Assembly: GCA_024280775.1 (NCBI GenBank)
Contig: JAJRPM010000007.1
Location: 108,533-172,532 of the forward strand
Length of the DNA stretch: 64,000 nt
Reading direction: 5' to 3'
DNA from: Candidatus Zixiibacteriota bacterium
Lineage (GTDB): Bacteria > Zixibacteria > MSB-5A5 > GN15 > JACZUZ01
Position 1 is the first letter of the stretch. Every line of letters starts with the position of its first letter. The notes under the pieces were generated by a model. That model saw only the letters and a program-made list of their open reading frames with translations. It did not search any database and was not told where the DNA came from. The position numbers and the translations under genes were made by a program. Shown here in pieces: positions 9,975-19,429 of this stretch.

Positions 9975-10682
9975 CTACCATAGTTGCAGGGGATTCTCCC
10001 TTGCAAACAAGGCAATCAGCGTCACAAAGAACAAGACAATAGCGACAATTCGCAATCTTGCGCCCAGCGAACTTGCCGTATGTTCCTGAGGTGTTTGTTC
10101 CTGGGGCGAACTATCTTGTTGTCCCATCAGCGCAGCCCTCAACACGCGCACATAGAACCAACTGGAGGCAACCCAAAGCGCCAATGTCAAAGGCTCCAGG
10201 AAAAGTATCGCCGCTTCAAACCTCGCCAAATAAGCGGCAATCAGAAACGCCAGCGAAGCAAAATAATACTTCCCGGGCAAGTTTGACGGTAAAACCAGCT
10301 TGTATTTACGCGCCAACACAGCCCCTGCGCCCATTATCACCAGATCTCTGCCAAGCACAACTATGGCCAACCATAACGGAAACATGCCATGCGCTATCAA
10401 TCCAAAAATCAGCACAATCGCAAATATTTTATCTGCCACCGGATCGAATATGATTCCGTAGGGGTTTTTCTTGCCGGATGAAACTTCCGCCCAGCGAGCG
10501 AATATACCATCCAGGAAATCTGTCAACCCGGCGAGCGCCAAAAGCAGAACCGCCAGGCGCATTGATGTTAATGATTCGGATGTTGAAGAGTCATATGGCA
10601 GGAGTGTCACAATCCAGATTGCAAATAGAATGCGCGATAATGAGAGAAGATTTGCCGGAGCGAGAATCTCTTTAAGTGACAT
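9975..10682 (-). CDS. CDP-alcohol phosphatidyltransferase (PgsA-like)
   Basis: 235 residues with several membrane helices. The catalytic signature is present as DFLDGIFAR followed by GIIFDPVADK, the D-x2-D-G-x2-A-R...G-x3-D-x3-D pattern of enzymes that transfer a phosphatidyl group from CDP-diacylglycerol to an alcohol. The spacer between AR and the glycine is 12 residues rather than the common 8, with the insert SSGKKNP. The closest functional guess is phosphatidylglycerophosphate synthase, but the acceptor cannot be told from sequence alone. ATG at 10682 is preferred over the upstream TTG at 10697. It lies 75 bases behind the sugar epimerase and may be the last gene of the glycan cluster. 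The end is convergent with the fusion gene. Confidence 0.8.
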   Translation of the reverse strand: MSLKEILAPANLLSLSRILFAIWIVTLLPYDSSTSESLTSMRLAVLLLALAGLTDFLDGIFARWAEVSSGKKNPYGIIFDPVADKIFAIVLIFGLIAHGMFPLWLAIVVLGRDLVIMGAGAVLARKYKLVLPSNLPGKYYFASLAFLIAAYLARFEAAILFLEPLTLALWVASSWFYVRVLRAALMGQQDSSPQEQTPQEHTASSLGARLRIVAIVLFFVTLIALFARENPLQLW

Positions 10683-10757
10683 AACAATTGACTTCAATCA
10701 AATATGTTCAGGCAAGTATCCTTCTCAGCGCCTGTGGACTGTCTAATGTAACGTGAC

Positions 10758-11729
10758 TTACAGCTTAAGCTCTTTGCGCTGCCATTCAATCGTGGTTTTC
10801 AGTCCCTCTTCCATTGAAACTTGCGAGCGAACTCCCAACAACTCAAAACACTTGCTATCATCAGGTATGCGCCGCAGGACATCCTCGTAATTCTTAGCAA
10901 CGTCCTCGTAAGCGACAAACTCCAAACGAAGCTCAGGAGCATCAGGAATTAACGAGTGAATCATTCGCGCCAGTCCTTCGATAGTGATTTCTCGTGTCGA
11001 ACCGATATTTATTACCTGTCCGTTGGCGCTGTCTTTCAATGTCGCGGCCACAATTCCACGCACGGTATCGGCAATGTAAGTAAAGCTACGAGTCTGCTGA
11101 CCGTCACCGTGAATCGGAATCACCTCATCACGAAGGATTTTATCAATAAACACCGACTGCGGCCCCCCCCACCAGCTTAGGTGATGTCGCGGACCATAGG
11201 AACCAAAGAAGCGCAATAGGGTAACTGGAAATCCATACGCATCCATACTCGCAAGCGCCAAATGTTCGTCATACATCTTTGAAACCGCATAGCTCCAGCG
11301 AGGCTTGGAAGGCGCTCCTATGAGCAAGTCTCCCTCTTCGTTGAATGGCAAAGCGGAGCTTTTGCCATAGACATCAGAAGTTGAGGCAATTACTGTTTTG
11401 CAGTCCAGCTCCTTCGCTACTTTGAGAATATTGACTGTTCCAAGGTTATTGATAACCAAAGTGTCAATGGCCTTGCCGTAGCGAGGAATTTTGAATGCGG
11501 CAAGATGAACAATGCAGTCGACTCCCGATGAGCACGACAACAGGTTCTGGTAATCGAGGACATCGAGCTTATGGAAAGAGAATTTGTCATTTTCCTGGGC
11601 GCTGGCAAGGTTCTCCATCCTGCCCATAGAGAGATTGTCAACTGCGACAATTTCATGGCCTGCCGCAAGTAAAGCGTCAGTAAGATGAGAGCCAATGAAG
11701 CCGGCGGCGCCGGTAATGAGAATTTTCAT
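10758..11729 (-). CDS. NAD-dependent sugar epimerase/dehydratase
   Basis: 323 residues, short-chain dehydrogenase fold. The NAD-binding GAAGFIG (7-13), the DxxD-type region KLDVLDY, the serine region ASTSDVYG (115-122) and the catalytic YAVSK (147-151) are all present. It most resembles UDP-glucose 4-epimerase and UDP-glucuronate decarboxylase/dTDP-glucose dehydratase-like enzymes, so it acts on a nucleotide sugar in the cytoplasm. The exact substrate is not predictable. It ends a run of closely spaced minus-strand glycan genes, 8 bases after the GT39 gene, and presumably supplies an activated sugar to that pathway. Confidence 0.85.
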   Translation of the reverse strand: MKILITGAAGFIGSHLTDALLAAGHEIVAVDNLSMGRMENLASAQENDKFSFHKLDVLDYQNLLSCSSGVDCIVHLAAFKIPRYGKAIDTLVINNLGTVNILKVAKELDCKTVIASTSDVYGKSSALPFNEEGDLLIGAPSKPRWSYAVSKMYDEHLALASMDAYGFPVTLLRFFGSYGPRHHLSWWGGPQSVFIDKILRDEVIPIHGDGQQTRSFTYIADTVRGIVAATLKDSANGQVINIGSTREITIEGLARMIHSLIPDAPELRLEFVAYEDVAKNYEDVLRRIPDDSKCFELLGVRSQVSMEEGLKTTIEWQRKELKL

Positions 11730-11737
11730 AGCTAGTA

Positions 11738-13471
11738 CTATAACCTTTTTCCAGTATTGTTGCGATTGATTTGTCCAAAGACATTACGCTTCAGGATAGT
11801 AAAATTCCCTATGGTTTCAATAGGCGTATAATTTGAATCAATGAATTCAGCCAGGCCGCGCACGGCCTTCAACTGCTCCTTCGAGCTGTAGCGCTCACCG
11901 GTAATTAGCGGCAATCCATCTTTGTCGCCCAAGACAATGAACTCCGGTGGCGCCAACATCAAGTCTATCATCAGCTCTACTTTCCAAGTCGAAGCGACTT
12001 CTCCGGCCAGGAAAGGCGTATTAAACAGGAAACGTGATGCAGGTTCAAGGCCCGAGAGAAAATAAATCTCCGGCTCAAAACTCCAGATAAACAATTTGTC
12101 ACCCGGCTCGGACTTTTCGCGTAAAAACTTGCCTATTCTGTGGCTAACACCACAAGGGAAATTCCCGGTCGATAGCTCCTCACAATACTGTTCATGATAG
12201 TCCGAATCCAGCGCCATTTTCCCTAGCGCAAGGTATCGCTGAGGCAATTTCCAGGAATGCGCTAGCCCAATCGCCAATGTCAAAAAGGCTAAAGTCTTCA
12301 CCCAGGGAGATATTCGGAAGTCTTCGATGGCCCTCAAAGTTGCAACAGCCACTACAACTGCGAATGGCCCAAGAAGCGGGAGAAAATGATAGTGCAAATA
12401 CTTGCCCTGGACAGCGATTATTGAGGCGTAGACTACTCCAAAGGAGAGAACCAGATAGAGTAACGCATACTGGCCTCTTCCTGATTGACCAGCGCCGGCT
12501 CTCTCACTTAACCACCTTTTCACAGCCAGCATTCCAAGCAATGCCACCCCTGCTACCATCGCGGGATAGATTAGAGCCAAGTCGCGGATAATGTACAGGA
12601 CTTTCGACAATTCTGTCAGAATTCCATGCGCATGCGAAACACTCGTATATGACGGCAGGTAGGTCAGGTTCAAAAATAGCCAATCTTCCATAGCTCCGGT
12701 GCGAACCAGATATATCCAACCCAATAGCAATGGCAGGGCAAAACCGAATCCGACGGCGCAAACAGATAATAGACGATCTCGCGTCTGGCGATTCGCGGGG
12801 ATTAGGTAAGCGGCAATAACAGCTGGCCCAAGAAACACGGCGCCAGTGGTTTTGAAAAGCATTGTTGCTCCGAGAGCGGCGCCTCCCCAAAACCAAAGAG
12901 TCAATGTCGTTGCGTGCGATGAGTTGTCTCGTACAAGACTTGCCTTGATTATGAAAAGTATTCCCAGCAATAGGAAAGGAGTCATAAACGACTCGCAATT
13001 TGCTAAGACGCGATAGTCATTCGGCAAATAGTACCATGCCAAGTACAGAATTCCGGCAACTACTCCCGCTCTTTGGCCGTGGATAATTCGCAAACGCATA
13101 GTTATCGTATACACCAAATACGCGCTCACTGCGGCGAAGAGCATGTCCATTATGCGGACACCTATTATATGGGAGCCGGAGAAATTCAACGCCAATCCAT
13201 ACATCCAGTAAATAAGCGGAGACTTTACATCCCACAAATCCACATAGAGCCGTGACCCATCGAACAGACGCTGTCCAATATAGGAAAACACACCCTGATC
13301 CCGACCAATCGGATATATCAAAGTTGGCAGTCCAAGCGTTAACCAAGTCAAACCCAACCACAATGCAGATTGCAAACTGCTTGAACTAGATGACCCGGCG
13401 ACTGGATCCCTTCCCGTTGCAGTTGCTGACTGTCGGGGTTTGGGTGAGGTTTTCTGCGCTATGTCGGTCAT
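11738..13471 (-). CDS. GT39-family integral-membrane glycosyltransferase
   Basis: 577 residues, with a polar N-terminus (about 35 residues, Ser-rich) followed by about a dozen hydrophobic helices and a C-terminal soluble domain. The first periplasmic loop reads YPIGRDQGVFSYIGQRL and DVKSPLIYW, the pattern of PMT/ArnT-like (PF13231-type) transferases. These take a sugar from a polyprenyl-phosphate donor on the outer side of the inner membrane. The GT2 protein at 18593-19429 is of the kind that makes such a donor, so the two probably work in one pathway. It lies 15 bases downstream of the second deacetylase-like gene and 8 bases before the epimerase. Confidence 0.82.
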   Translation of the reverse strand: MTDIAQKTSPKPRQSATATGRDPVAGSSSSSSLQSALWLGLTWLTLGLPTLIYPIGRDQGVFSYIGQRLFDGSRLYVDLWDVKSPLIYWMYGLALNFSGSHIIGVRIMDMLFAAVSAYLVYTITMRLRIIHGQRAGVVAGILYLAWYYLPNDYRVLANCESFMTPFLLLGILFIIKASLVRDNSSHATTLTLWFWGGAALGATMLFKTTGAVFLGPAVIAAYLIPANRQTRDRLLSVCAVGFGFALPLLLGWIYLVRTGAMEDWLFLNLTYLPSYTSVSHAHGILTELSKVLYIIRDLALIYPAMVAGVALLGMLAVKRWLSERAGAGQSGRGQYALLYLVLSFGVVYASIIAVQGKYLHYHFLPLLGPFAVVVAVATLRAIEDFRISPWVKTLAFLTLAIGLAHSWKLPQRYLALGKMALDSDYHEQYCEELSTGNFPCGVSHRIGKFLREKSEPGDKLFIWSFEPEIYFLSGLEPASRFLFNTPFLAGEVASTWKVELMIDLMLAPPEFIVLGDKDGLPLITGERYSSKEQLKAVRGLAEFIDSNYTPIETIGNFTILKRNVFGQINRNNTGKRL

Positions 13472-13486
13472 GATGAGCTTTTGATG

Positions 13487-15181
13487 TTAGTTTTGATTCA
13501 ATATGTCCGCGGGCATTGTCGCTCTTTGCGCTCTAAGCGAATCGACAATATCACTGTAGTGAAGTATCGGCAAATTTGCGTTCTTCGCCCGCTTGAATGA
13601 CTCCCTCCAGCCCCACAGCAACAGCGTATCCGGCGAGTGACCCATAGTGTTAGTGTGAAAGACCACATTCACTATTTCATTCTGAAAGCTGGAGGTGTCA
13701 AAAATCGAGTCGAGATACTCAGCGGCAAAGTCCTCATCATCCTGAAACAGAAAGGGCAATTCAAGAATCGGCAGTGGAAAACCATTGGTGTCCAGCGGAA
13801 CAAAAGGAAAACAAGTTCCGAAAAGGTATCCGGCGATTCCCTCCCCGATTGGCCCATAGGTCAAATCCAGATTTATACCAGCTCCAGCGAGTTTCCGCAT
13901 CATCCCGGTGTAATTCCCCGACCAGATAAGCCAATGATTTCTGTTAATTGAGGAACTTAGTGAATCAACCAGGCCCCTTGGGGCTAATTGCTCCAATGAG
14001 CGTTTTTGATCAGCGAGTGAATGATTCTTTTTGATTGGCCGAAGTCCCGGCAGACCGGGACGCTTAAAGTAAGAGTATTGATCCGTGTGCAAAGCCAACT
14101 CGCCGCCGGCTTTCAGTATCTCCTCTATTCCTTTTGAGGTAATTGCCGCAGGCGTCACCAGCGTTGCCGATGTAACGCCCCAAAGGCGCTCCTGACGAGC
14201 CATCCAGGCGGACTTATCGCCCATCCCTTCTTCGTCATGCGACATGATGAATGCGCCATCTGGCGAACCTGCAAACAAAGGCGCATAAGATGGCGCCCCA
14301 AAGATAATCTCAAAAAGTAAATGTTCAAAGTTATCGAAGAATGGCGTTAACTGCATATAGTATGAGCTATCGGCGCATAAATCTGAGCTAACTATTGGTA
14401 GCAGTCCGGTTCGTTTGGTAATTCTAGGCGTGACACTAAAATCGTCATTGGGTCTCCCCTGTTGAATCGTCACAGCAAGCTCTCCGAAATTGAATACACC
14501 AAGCAACAAACGAATACCCTTACGCTGACCTTGCCACAAAACCGGAGTGTCATTGAATTTTAACATCGGCTGGAACCCGCTAGGCGCAGTTACCGCCGCC
14601 AGCCCATCACAAGACAGATTGAATTCAGCGAGTGGAGTCTGTGTCAAACGAGAATAGTGTCGCGCATGATACCCCGCTCCAATCAATTGCTGGATAACCT
14701 CGTTACCGGCGGCCAATGTATCAGGCGCCTCCAGATACACAACAGCTTCCTCGACATTGCTTTGCTCTAACTTATCAAGAAAGGTTTTTACCTGTTGGTC
14801 GGTGTCACCGGAGATAGCAGAACGAGTGAATATCCAAATCTTGCCGTGGTTAATGTCTCCTGCTGAGTTGAGAGCCGAGATATCAATTACATCATAGCGG
14901 CGCGCTTCCTGTAACAGCAGATTTATCCAGCCGTAGCTCCAATCTGTCTGTGAGAAACTCCCTGACTTTCCCAAGGCGCGAATCATAGTAGTGTCCACTA
15001 CCAGCGTTATGCTTTCTCCGGAGTTTGAAAGAAATGGCTCACCAAATCTCTCTTGCTCTTCAACCGACTGCAAAATCGGGTAGAAGCTAAAGTAATTCAC
15101 AGCCGCGAGCGTCAACAACATCGCACCGAAGATAACCGAGAGCTTGGCGGCAGTACTAAAGGAAAAGGCGCTGGTCTTCAT
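13487..15181 (-). CDS. Membrane-anchored deacetylase-like protein, paralogue 2
   Basis: 564 residues, paralogous to the gene immediately upstream. An N-terminal membrane anchor (about 12-35) precedes an alpha/beta domain starting TLVVDTTMIRALGKSG and containing DWSYGWINLLLQE. The C-terminal half resembles a NodB-like polysaccharide deacetylase: GAFIMSHDEEGMGD, GGELALHTDQYSY, SSINRNHWLIW, DLTYGP, GYLFGTCFPFVPLD and VFHTNTMGHSPD. The metal-binding Asp pair of NodB enzymes would correspond to the HDE region, but the fit is partial. Its ATG overlaps the upstream stop by the classic ATGA (15178-15181), with GAGGGTGG just before, so translation is coupled. Function is inferred as modification of a surface glycan. 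I do not know a named family. Confidence 0.6.
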   Translation of the reverse strand: MKTSAFSFSTAAKLSVIFGAMLLTLAAVNYFSFYPILQSVEEQERFGEPFLSNSGESITLVVDTTMIRALGKSGSFSQTDWSYGWINLLLQEARRYDVIDISALNSAGDINHGKIWIFTRSAISGDTDQQVKTFLDKLEQSNVEEAVVYLEAPDTLAAGNEVIQQLIGAGYHARHYSRLTQTPLAEFNLSCDGLAAVTAPSGFQPMLKFNDTPVLWQGQRKGIRLLLGVFNFGELAVTIQQGRPNDDFSVTPRITKRTGLLPIVSSDLCADSSYYMQLTPFFDNFEHLLFEIIFGAPSYAPLFAGSPDGAFIMSHDEEGMGDKSAWMARQERLWGVTSATLVTPAAITSKGIEEILKAGGELALHTDQYSYFKRPGLPGLRPIKKNHSLADQKRSLEQLAPRGLVDSLSSSINRNHWLIWSGNYTGMMRKLAGAGINLDLTYGPIGEGIAGYLFGTCFPFVPLDTNGFPLPILELPFLFQDDEDFAAEYLDSIFDTSSFQNEIVNVVFHTNTMGHSPDTLLLWGWRESFKRAKNANLPILHYSDIVDSLRAQRATMPADILNQN

Positions 15182-17145
15182 CCACCCTCTTCTCTACTAG
15201 TAGAACTGCGCTCAAAACTAAGCAGATATTTCCCCTTAGGAAAAACAATTCGCCAGTATGCGGAATCCATAACACTAACACTGTCGACTATTACAGAGAC
15301 CTCGCTGAGACTCATCCCGGCATCATGAATAGAAATTGTAGGTCTATACAAATCCAACATCGGAACAATTAACGCTAAGTCAGGTTGAGTAGCGTCACAA
15401 TACACTTCAACACTCTCAGAATCTATTTCCCAGTTAATAGGACTGGTTGAGCGCGCCGTTATGAATTGCTCCAGTTGGCTGGCAGTGTACATCACATGCC
15501 TGGACCCTTGCGCTAACTCGTATGACAATCTCCAGCTTTCATAAATTGAATAATCCGGCGCCCAGGCAAATGTGTTATTGTGGTAGAGCGCATTTATCAC
15601 TCCATGATAATCACTAGCATTATTCTCCAATAGCCGAGCAATCCATGCGCTATCTGCGCCATTGAAGTTCTCTCCCCAGGTGACTGGCGTTTCGGTAAGT
15701 TCAAAACTTGCGCCGTTATCATCAAGCGGATAAAACGGAAACGCGCTTCCGAACAAGTATCCTTTGTCATTCAAATCCGGCCCATAGCTGTAGTCCATTG
15801 TGAACCCTGCAGCATTCAGGTTACGAAACAACCTGTAAGGATCCTTATCCCACAGGAAATAGTGATTGCGATTGTAGGAAGTCTTAACATCAAGCGAATC
15901 AAGCCAGGCGATTTGAGAACTAAGGTTTCTCCTTCGGACAAGTGGTCTCCAGCGCCCAATACCTAGTGTCTCAAGCGAGGCTTTGTCATCACGATCAAAT
16001 CTATTCCAATGTAAACCAACCTCCCCGCCGTTAGATGTTACAGCCGAAACTCCGGCAGAGCTGAGTTTCTCAGAAGGCATCAAGAAGGAAGTAGAAGTGT
16101 AGCCAAATTGACTTTCATAGACATTCATCCAGGCGCCGACATCACCAAGCGCCTCATCATCATGTGTCATCATAAATATCCCGGAACTAGCCCCGGGCGT
16201 TGTGTGCCATCGTGGCGCGAAAGTTTTTGCGGCAATAAGATTTCCCAGAGTCTTTTCGACTATGTCCACCCAGGGGTAGACGCTATTCAAATAAGAGGAG
16301 TCGGCGACCAAATCGTTGGCTTCCAATTTGTCCGAATGCCCTAGATCAGCATAGCGATTTACAGTATTGAGGTTCTCATCAGGCAGGCCCTGTTGAGTCA
16401 GGGTAACCCAACGGCCAAAGTCCCATTTGGTCAACAACATTCCACCTGCACCATAGTTGAAATACTCAAAGCAAGAGTTGCTCTGAATCTCAATTGAAGC
16501 CCCGGAAGCTACAGAACCATAGTTTCGTATTGTCGAAAAAACTGGAAGTGAATCCGGTATCCCGCCGTCTGCCCTCGCGTTTAAGTCTTTCCCCAGAAAA
16601 AGCCCCAATTCCAATCGAGAAAGTCTTTGTCGCTCATCTCTATTTTTCTTACTAGCTAATCCAAACCAATCAATGATTTCATTTGAGGGATAATCCAAAA
16701 CTGCCATACCGCCAGCGGAAACATATTCAACTAGTTGTTTCGTCATAGCCGGAGTCTCTGCTAGCCCTTTCAGGGCTGATTCGCTATACACAACTATCCG
16801 GTATTCAGCGAGGGAGGCGCTATCAACAGCGCTGATTTCTCTGATATCGAAATATCCAAATTCCTGCTGAAGAACATTCGTCCAACCGTAGCTGAAGTCC
16901 GCCCTGCTCAGAGTCTTATGCGCCCAATTCTGTCGTATGACACTAGTGTCAACCAGAAGCGTTACCTGAGCGCCATCATTCTTGAGGACAAAACTAGCGG
17001 CCTTCTCGGCGTCTGCCGAAACTGGAATCCTAATTGGGTATCTATGCAAGAAATATGCGCCCGAAACGCCAATCAATAGCGCTCCAATCACACCATAGAG
17101 AAAACTTCCTCGGCGACTACCTGCTTTGTGCTTTACCGAATTCAT
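15178..17145 (-). CDS. Membrane-anchored deacetylase-like protein, paralogue 1
   Basis: 655 residues. Membrane anchor at about 13-33, then an alpha/beta domain (LLVDTSVIRQNWAHKT, DFSYGWTNVLQQEFGYFD, LVEYVSAGGMAVLDYPS) that looks like a glutamine-amidotransferase-type fold. Next is a deacetylase-like part with GIFMMTHDDEALGD, GGEVGLHWNRFD, SYNRNHYFLW, MDYSYGP, GYLFGSAFPFYPLDDNG and LYHNNTFAWAPD. A further C-terminal beta domain of about 100 residues (from PINWEIDSESVEV) is absent from the shorter paralogue. The His-Asp-Asp and RNH motifs are shared by both copies. They sit between an FAD oxidoreductase and a GT39 transferase, so a role in exporting or trimming a lipid-linked glycan is plausible but unproven. 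Confidence 0.6.
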   Translation of the reverse strand: MNSVKHKAGSRRGSFLYGVIGALLIGVSGAYFLHRYPIRIPVSADAEKAASFVLKNDGAQVTLLVDTSVIRQNWAHKTLSRADFSYGWTNVLQQEFGYFDIREISAVDSASLAEYRIVVYSESALKGLAETPAMTKQLVEYVSAGGMAVLDYPSNEIIDWFGLASKKNRDERQRLSRLELGLFLGKDLNARADGGIPDSLPVFSTIRNYGSVASGASIEIQSNSCFEYFNYGAGGMLLTKWDFGRWVTLTQQGLPDENLNTVNRYADLGHSDKLEANDLVADSSYLNSVYPWVDIVEKTLGNLIAAKTFAPRWHTTPGASSGIFMMTHDDEALGDVGAWMNVYESQFGYTSTSFLMPSEKLSSAGVSAVTSNGGEVGLHWNRFDRDDKASLETLGIGRWRPLVRRRNLSSQIAWLDSLDVKTSYNRNHYFLWDKDPYRLFRNLNAAGFTMDYSYGPDLNDKGYLFGSAFPFYPLDDNGASFELTETPVTWGENFNGADSAWIARLLENNASDYHGVINALYHNNTFAWAPDYSIYESWRLSYELAQGSRHVMYTASQLEQFITARSTSPINWEIDSESVEVYCDATQPDLALIVPMLDLYRPTISIHDAGMSLSEVSVIVDSVSVMDSAYWRIVFPKGKYLLSFERSSTSREEGG

Positions 17146-17189
17146 TGCGATGAACTATTGTGCTGTAGACAAATGTTCTAGTTACTGTT

Positions 17190-18584
17190 TCAACCGGAGC
17201 TTGCGCTTGCTACTTCCTGAGCGCATTGCTTTCCGAGATTCACAGCGGCGTTGTTGTTTAGCGTGGAATTGTAAATCATTGAAGTATTCACGACATATAC
17301 ATTGGGCATCGGCGTAACGAACCCGCCGAGACGTTGCAAGTAATTGACTTCCTGAAGCGGCTGGACATACAACTCGCGAAATACATTTCGATGCAATATG
17401 TCCTCATCTTCTAAATCAGGGTGAACCAATTTGAGTGCGCTGATAAACTCATCAAGAACCTTCTCATCGCTCCACTTTAGCGCCGGATCATCACCGGGCA
17501 TATATTTCGGTAAATACACCAAATGCTTCCCTCCCACTTCCGCTGGCGCAACGATATTGGTCGCCTCAATCACACCGGTAAACGGCAGGCGCTTATCCAG
17601 CAGATTGGTCACATAGTATGGGGACAATGGACGCCTAAGTACAAGAAAAACACAGGCTATTGCCAGATATTCTACTGCTCCCAGGTTTTCCCAGTATGAG
17701 TGTGGATTGGTCTTGATGTGAGCGTCAAGCGTATTCAAAATAGTCTGGCAGGGCGTAGTGAAGATTACCTCATCAAAGGTCTCTTCATGGACCTTAGCGC
17801 TCTGGCCGGTGGAAGCATCCTTTTGATTTGTCCTATCAAATGCCACAACCACTTTTCCGTTGGCCGTTGAACCAACTGAGACAACTTTTGCCTGAGTTAT
17901 CAATTCCACTCCCAATCCATTCAGAGTCCTCTCTGCGGCGTCCAGTATGGTTTTGTATCCTCCGCGAACATGACCCATTTTTTCTTTTTGCGCGCCGCTT
18001 TCTCTTGCCCCGAAGAGGCGATTGATAGTAGCCCAAATAAACGCCGCTGAGGTTCTCTCGCGAGCCGCGCCTAGTTTACTGCGCAGTAGCGGCTCCCATA
18101 GTTGCTCATAGAGACGGCGACCAAACATGGTAGTGAGCCATTCACGTACAAAAATCTTATCGAGCTTAGCCGGATCCGAAATTCTCGAACTGCGAATAAT
18201 CCCCAGCCCCAAACGGAACTTGCCCCATAGACTGATAAAAGGGAATTTGATGAAGTCCCAGGTTGACGAAAACGACACCAGCTTCCCTTTGCCATAGAAC
18301 CCGGTCTTGGTTTCACGCCAGAACAGCTGGTCGACAACACCTATCTCTTTGAGGAATTCCTGCAAGGGAGCGTCGGTAGACAACACCACGTGGTAATACC
18401 TGTCCCAGCTGACATCCTCCCAGCTATAAGCTGAACTAAGACCGCCTAAGTATTCATCTTTTTCAAATACGGTAATCTGGGTTGCCGAGCCATTGGACTT
18501 TTTGGCCAGCTCCAACGCGCAGGACAATCCTGTCATGCCAGCGCCAATAATTGCGATACGCTTAGGGGAATCCGAGTGAGACAT
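17190..18584 (-). CDS. FAD-dependent amine-oxidase-type oxidoreductase
   Basis: 464 residues. The N-terminus has the dinucleotide-binding GAGMTGLSCALELAKKS (about 14-30) and the second glycine motif EKDEYLGGLSSAYSW. The rest is a substrate domain related to protoporphyrinogen oxidase, phytoene desaturase and UDP-galactopyranose mutase-like proteins. Such genes often sit beside a polyprenyl-phosphate glycosyltransferase, as here (GT2 gene 8 bases upstream). A reaction on a lipid-linked or nucleotide sugar is therefore the likely role. The precise substrate is unknown. It lies 44 bases before the first deacetylase-like gene. Confidence 0.75.
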   Translation of the reverse strand: MSHSDSPKRIAIIGAGMTGLSCALELAKKSNGSATQITVFEKDEYLGGLSSAYSWEDVSWDRYYHVVLSTDAPLQEFLKEIGVVDQLFWRETKTGFYGKGKLVSFSSTWDFIKFPFISLWGKFRLGLGIIRSSRISDPAKLDKIFVREWLTTMFGRRLYEQLWEPLLRSKLGAARERTSAAFIWATINRLFGARESGAQKEKMGHVRGGYKTILDAAERTLNGLGVELITQAKVVSVGSTANGKVVVAFDRTNQKDASTGQSAKVHEETFDEVIFTTPCQTILNTLDAHIKTNPHSYWENLGAVEYLAIACVFLVLRRPLSPYYVTNLLDKRLPFTGVIEATNIVAPAEVGGKHLVYLPKYMPGDDPALKWSDEKVLDEFISALKLVHPDLEDEDILHRNVFRELYVQPLQEVNYLQRLGGFVTPMPNVYVVNTSMIYNSTLNNNAAVNLGKQCAQEVASASSG

Positions 18585-18592
18585 AAGAAACT

Positions 18593-19429
18593 TTAACTGG
18601 GCCGCTTTTCGGTGGCGCTTGGAGTAGCGGGCGCTGATGAAGAATCAAGTGTATTTCTTTCGTCCAGCTTCGGACGGTAGGCAGACGAAAACATTTTCTT
18701 GCGAATCACACGGAAGTAACTCATCGCGGTTCGAACAATCTTCATCTTTGAGTCACCAACCCGGATATTTGAATCCAGCAACATGGGCGTCTCAACAATT
18801 TTCGCGTTTATCAATTTGAATTTGATAAGCAATTCGACCATACACACAAACCCCGGCTCGGTAATAACGCTGGCGCCATATCTTTCGTACAAATCTGATA
18901 TCACCGAGCGACGATACATGCGGAAAAACGAACTGAAGGTGTTGAGTTTGCTAAAACCGAGCGCATATTTGAGCATGAAATTTGCAAATAGGCTTAATGT
19001 CTTGCGAAGCAAAGGAGCGCCGACAATTTTGCCTGAGCCATATACCGAAGCAAGAACGACATCGGCTCCCCGATTTATCTGCTCACGCATTCGCCCCAGG
19101 ATACAAAGGTCGCTGGTATTATCTGCTTCCAGAGTAACAAAAATGTCGTCCTCATTGGCCGTTTCGAGCGCCTTCCGAAAAGCCGCATCGAATGCCGCTC
19201 CCGGGCCTCGGTTCTCAGGGAACGAAACCAATGTAACCGGCATTATGCCAGAAAACTCCGCAACTTTTGCGGCAGTGCCATCAGTAGAGCAGTCGTCAAC
19301 TATGATAATCCTATAGTCACTCTCCATATATGCGGAGATTCTGCGCAGATTTGCAAAGAGAAAGACCAAATTGTCTTCCTCATTGAACGCTGGAATCAGA
19401 AAATAGAATATTGGAGATTGGCTGCCCAT
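18593..19429 (-). CDS. GT2 glycosyltransferase, dolichyl-phosphate-mannose-synthase-like
   Basis: 278 residues. Starts with FYFLIPAFNEEDNL, then IIIVDDCSTDGT (about 41-52) for nucleotide-sugar binding, NRGPGAAFDAAFRKAL, and LEADNTSD (about 100-107) in place of the usual D-A-D motif, with Glu first. This is the layout of cytoplasmic GT2 enzymes that move a sugar from a nucleotide donor to polyprenyl phosphate. No C-terminal membrane helices are visible, unlike GtrB types. The tail from about 250 is a Ser/Pro-rich low-complexity stretch. It is the first gene of the six-gene glycan run and should lie closest to the promoter in 19430-19910. Confidence 0.8.
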   Translation of the reverse strand: MGSQSPIFYFLIPAFNEEDNLVFLFANLRRISAYMESDYRIIIVDDCSTDGTAAKVAEFSGIMPVTLVSFPENRGPGAAFDAAFRKALETANEDDIFVTLEADNTSDLCILGRMREQINRGADVVLASVYGSGKIVGAPLLRKTLSLFANFMLKYALGFSKLNTFSSFFRMYRRSVISDLYERYGASVITEPGFVCMVELLIKFKLINAKIVETPMLLDSNIRVGDSKMKIVRTAMSYFRVIRKKMFSSAYRPKLDERNTLDSSSAPATPSATEKRPS

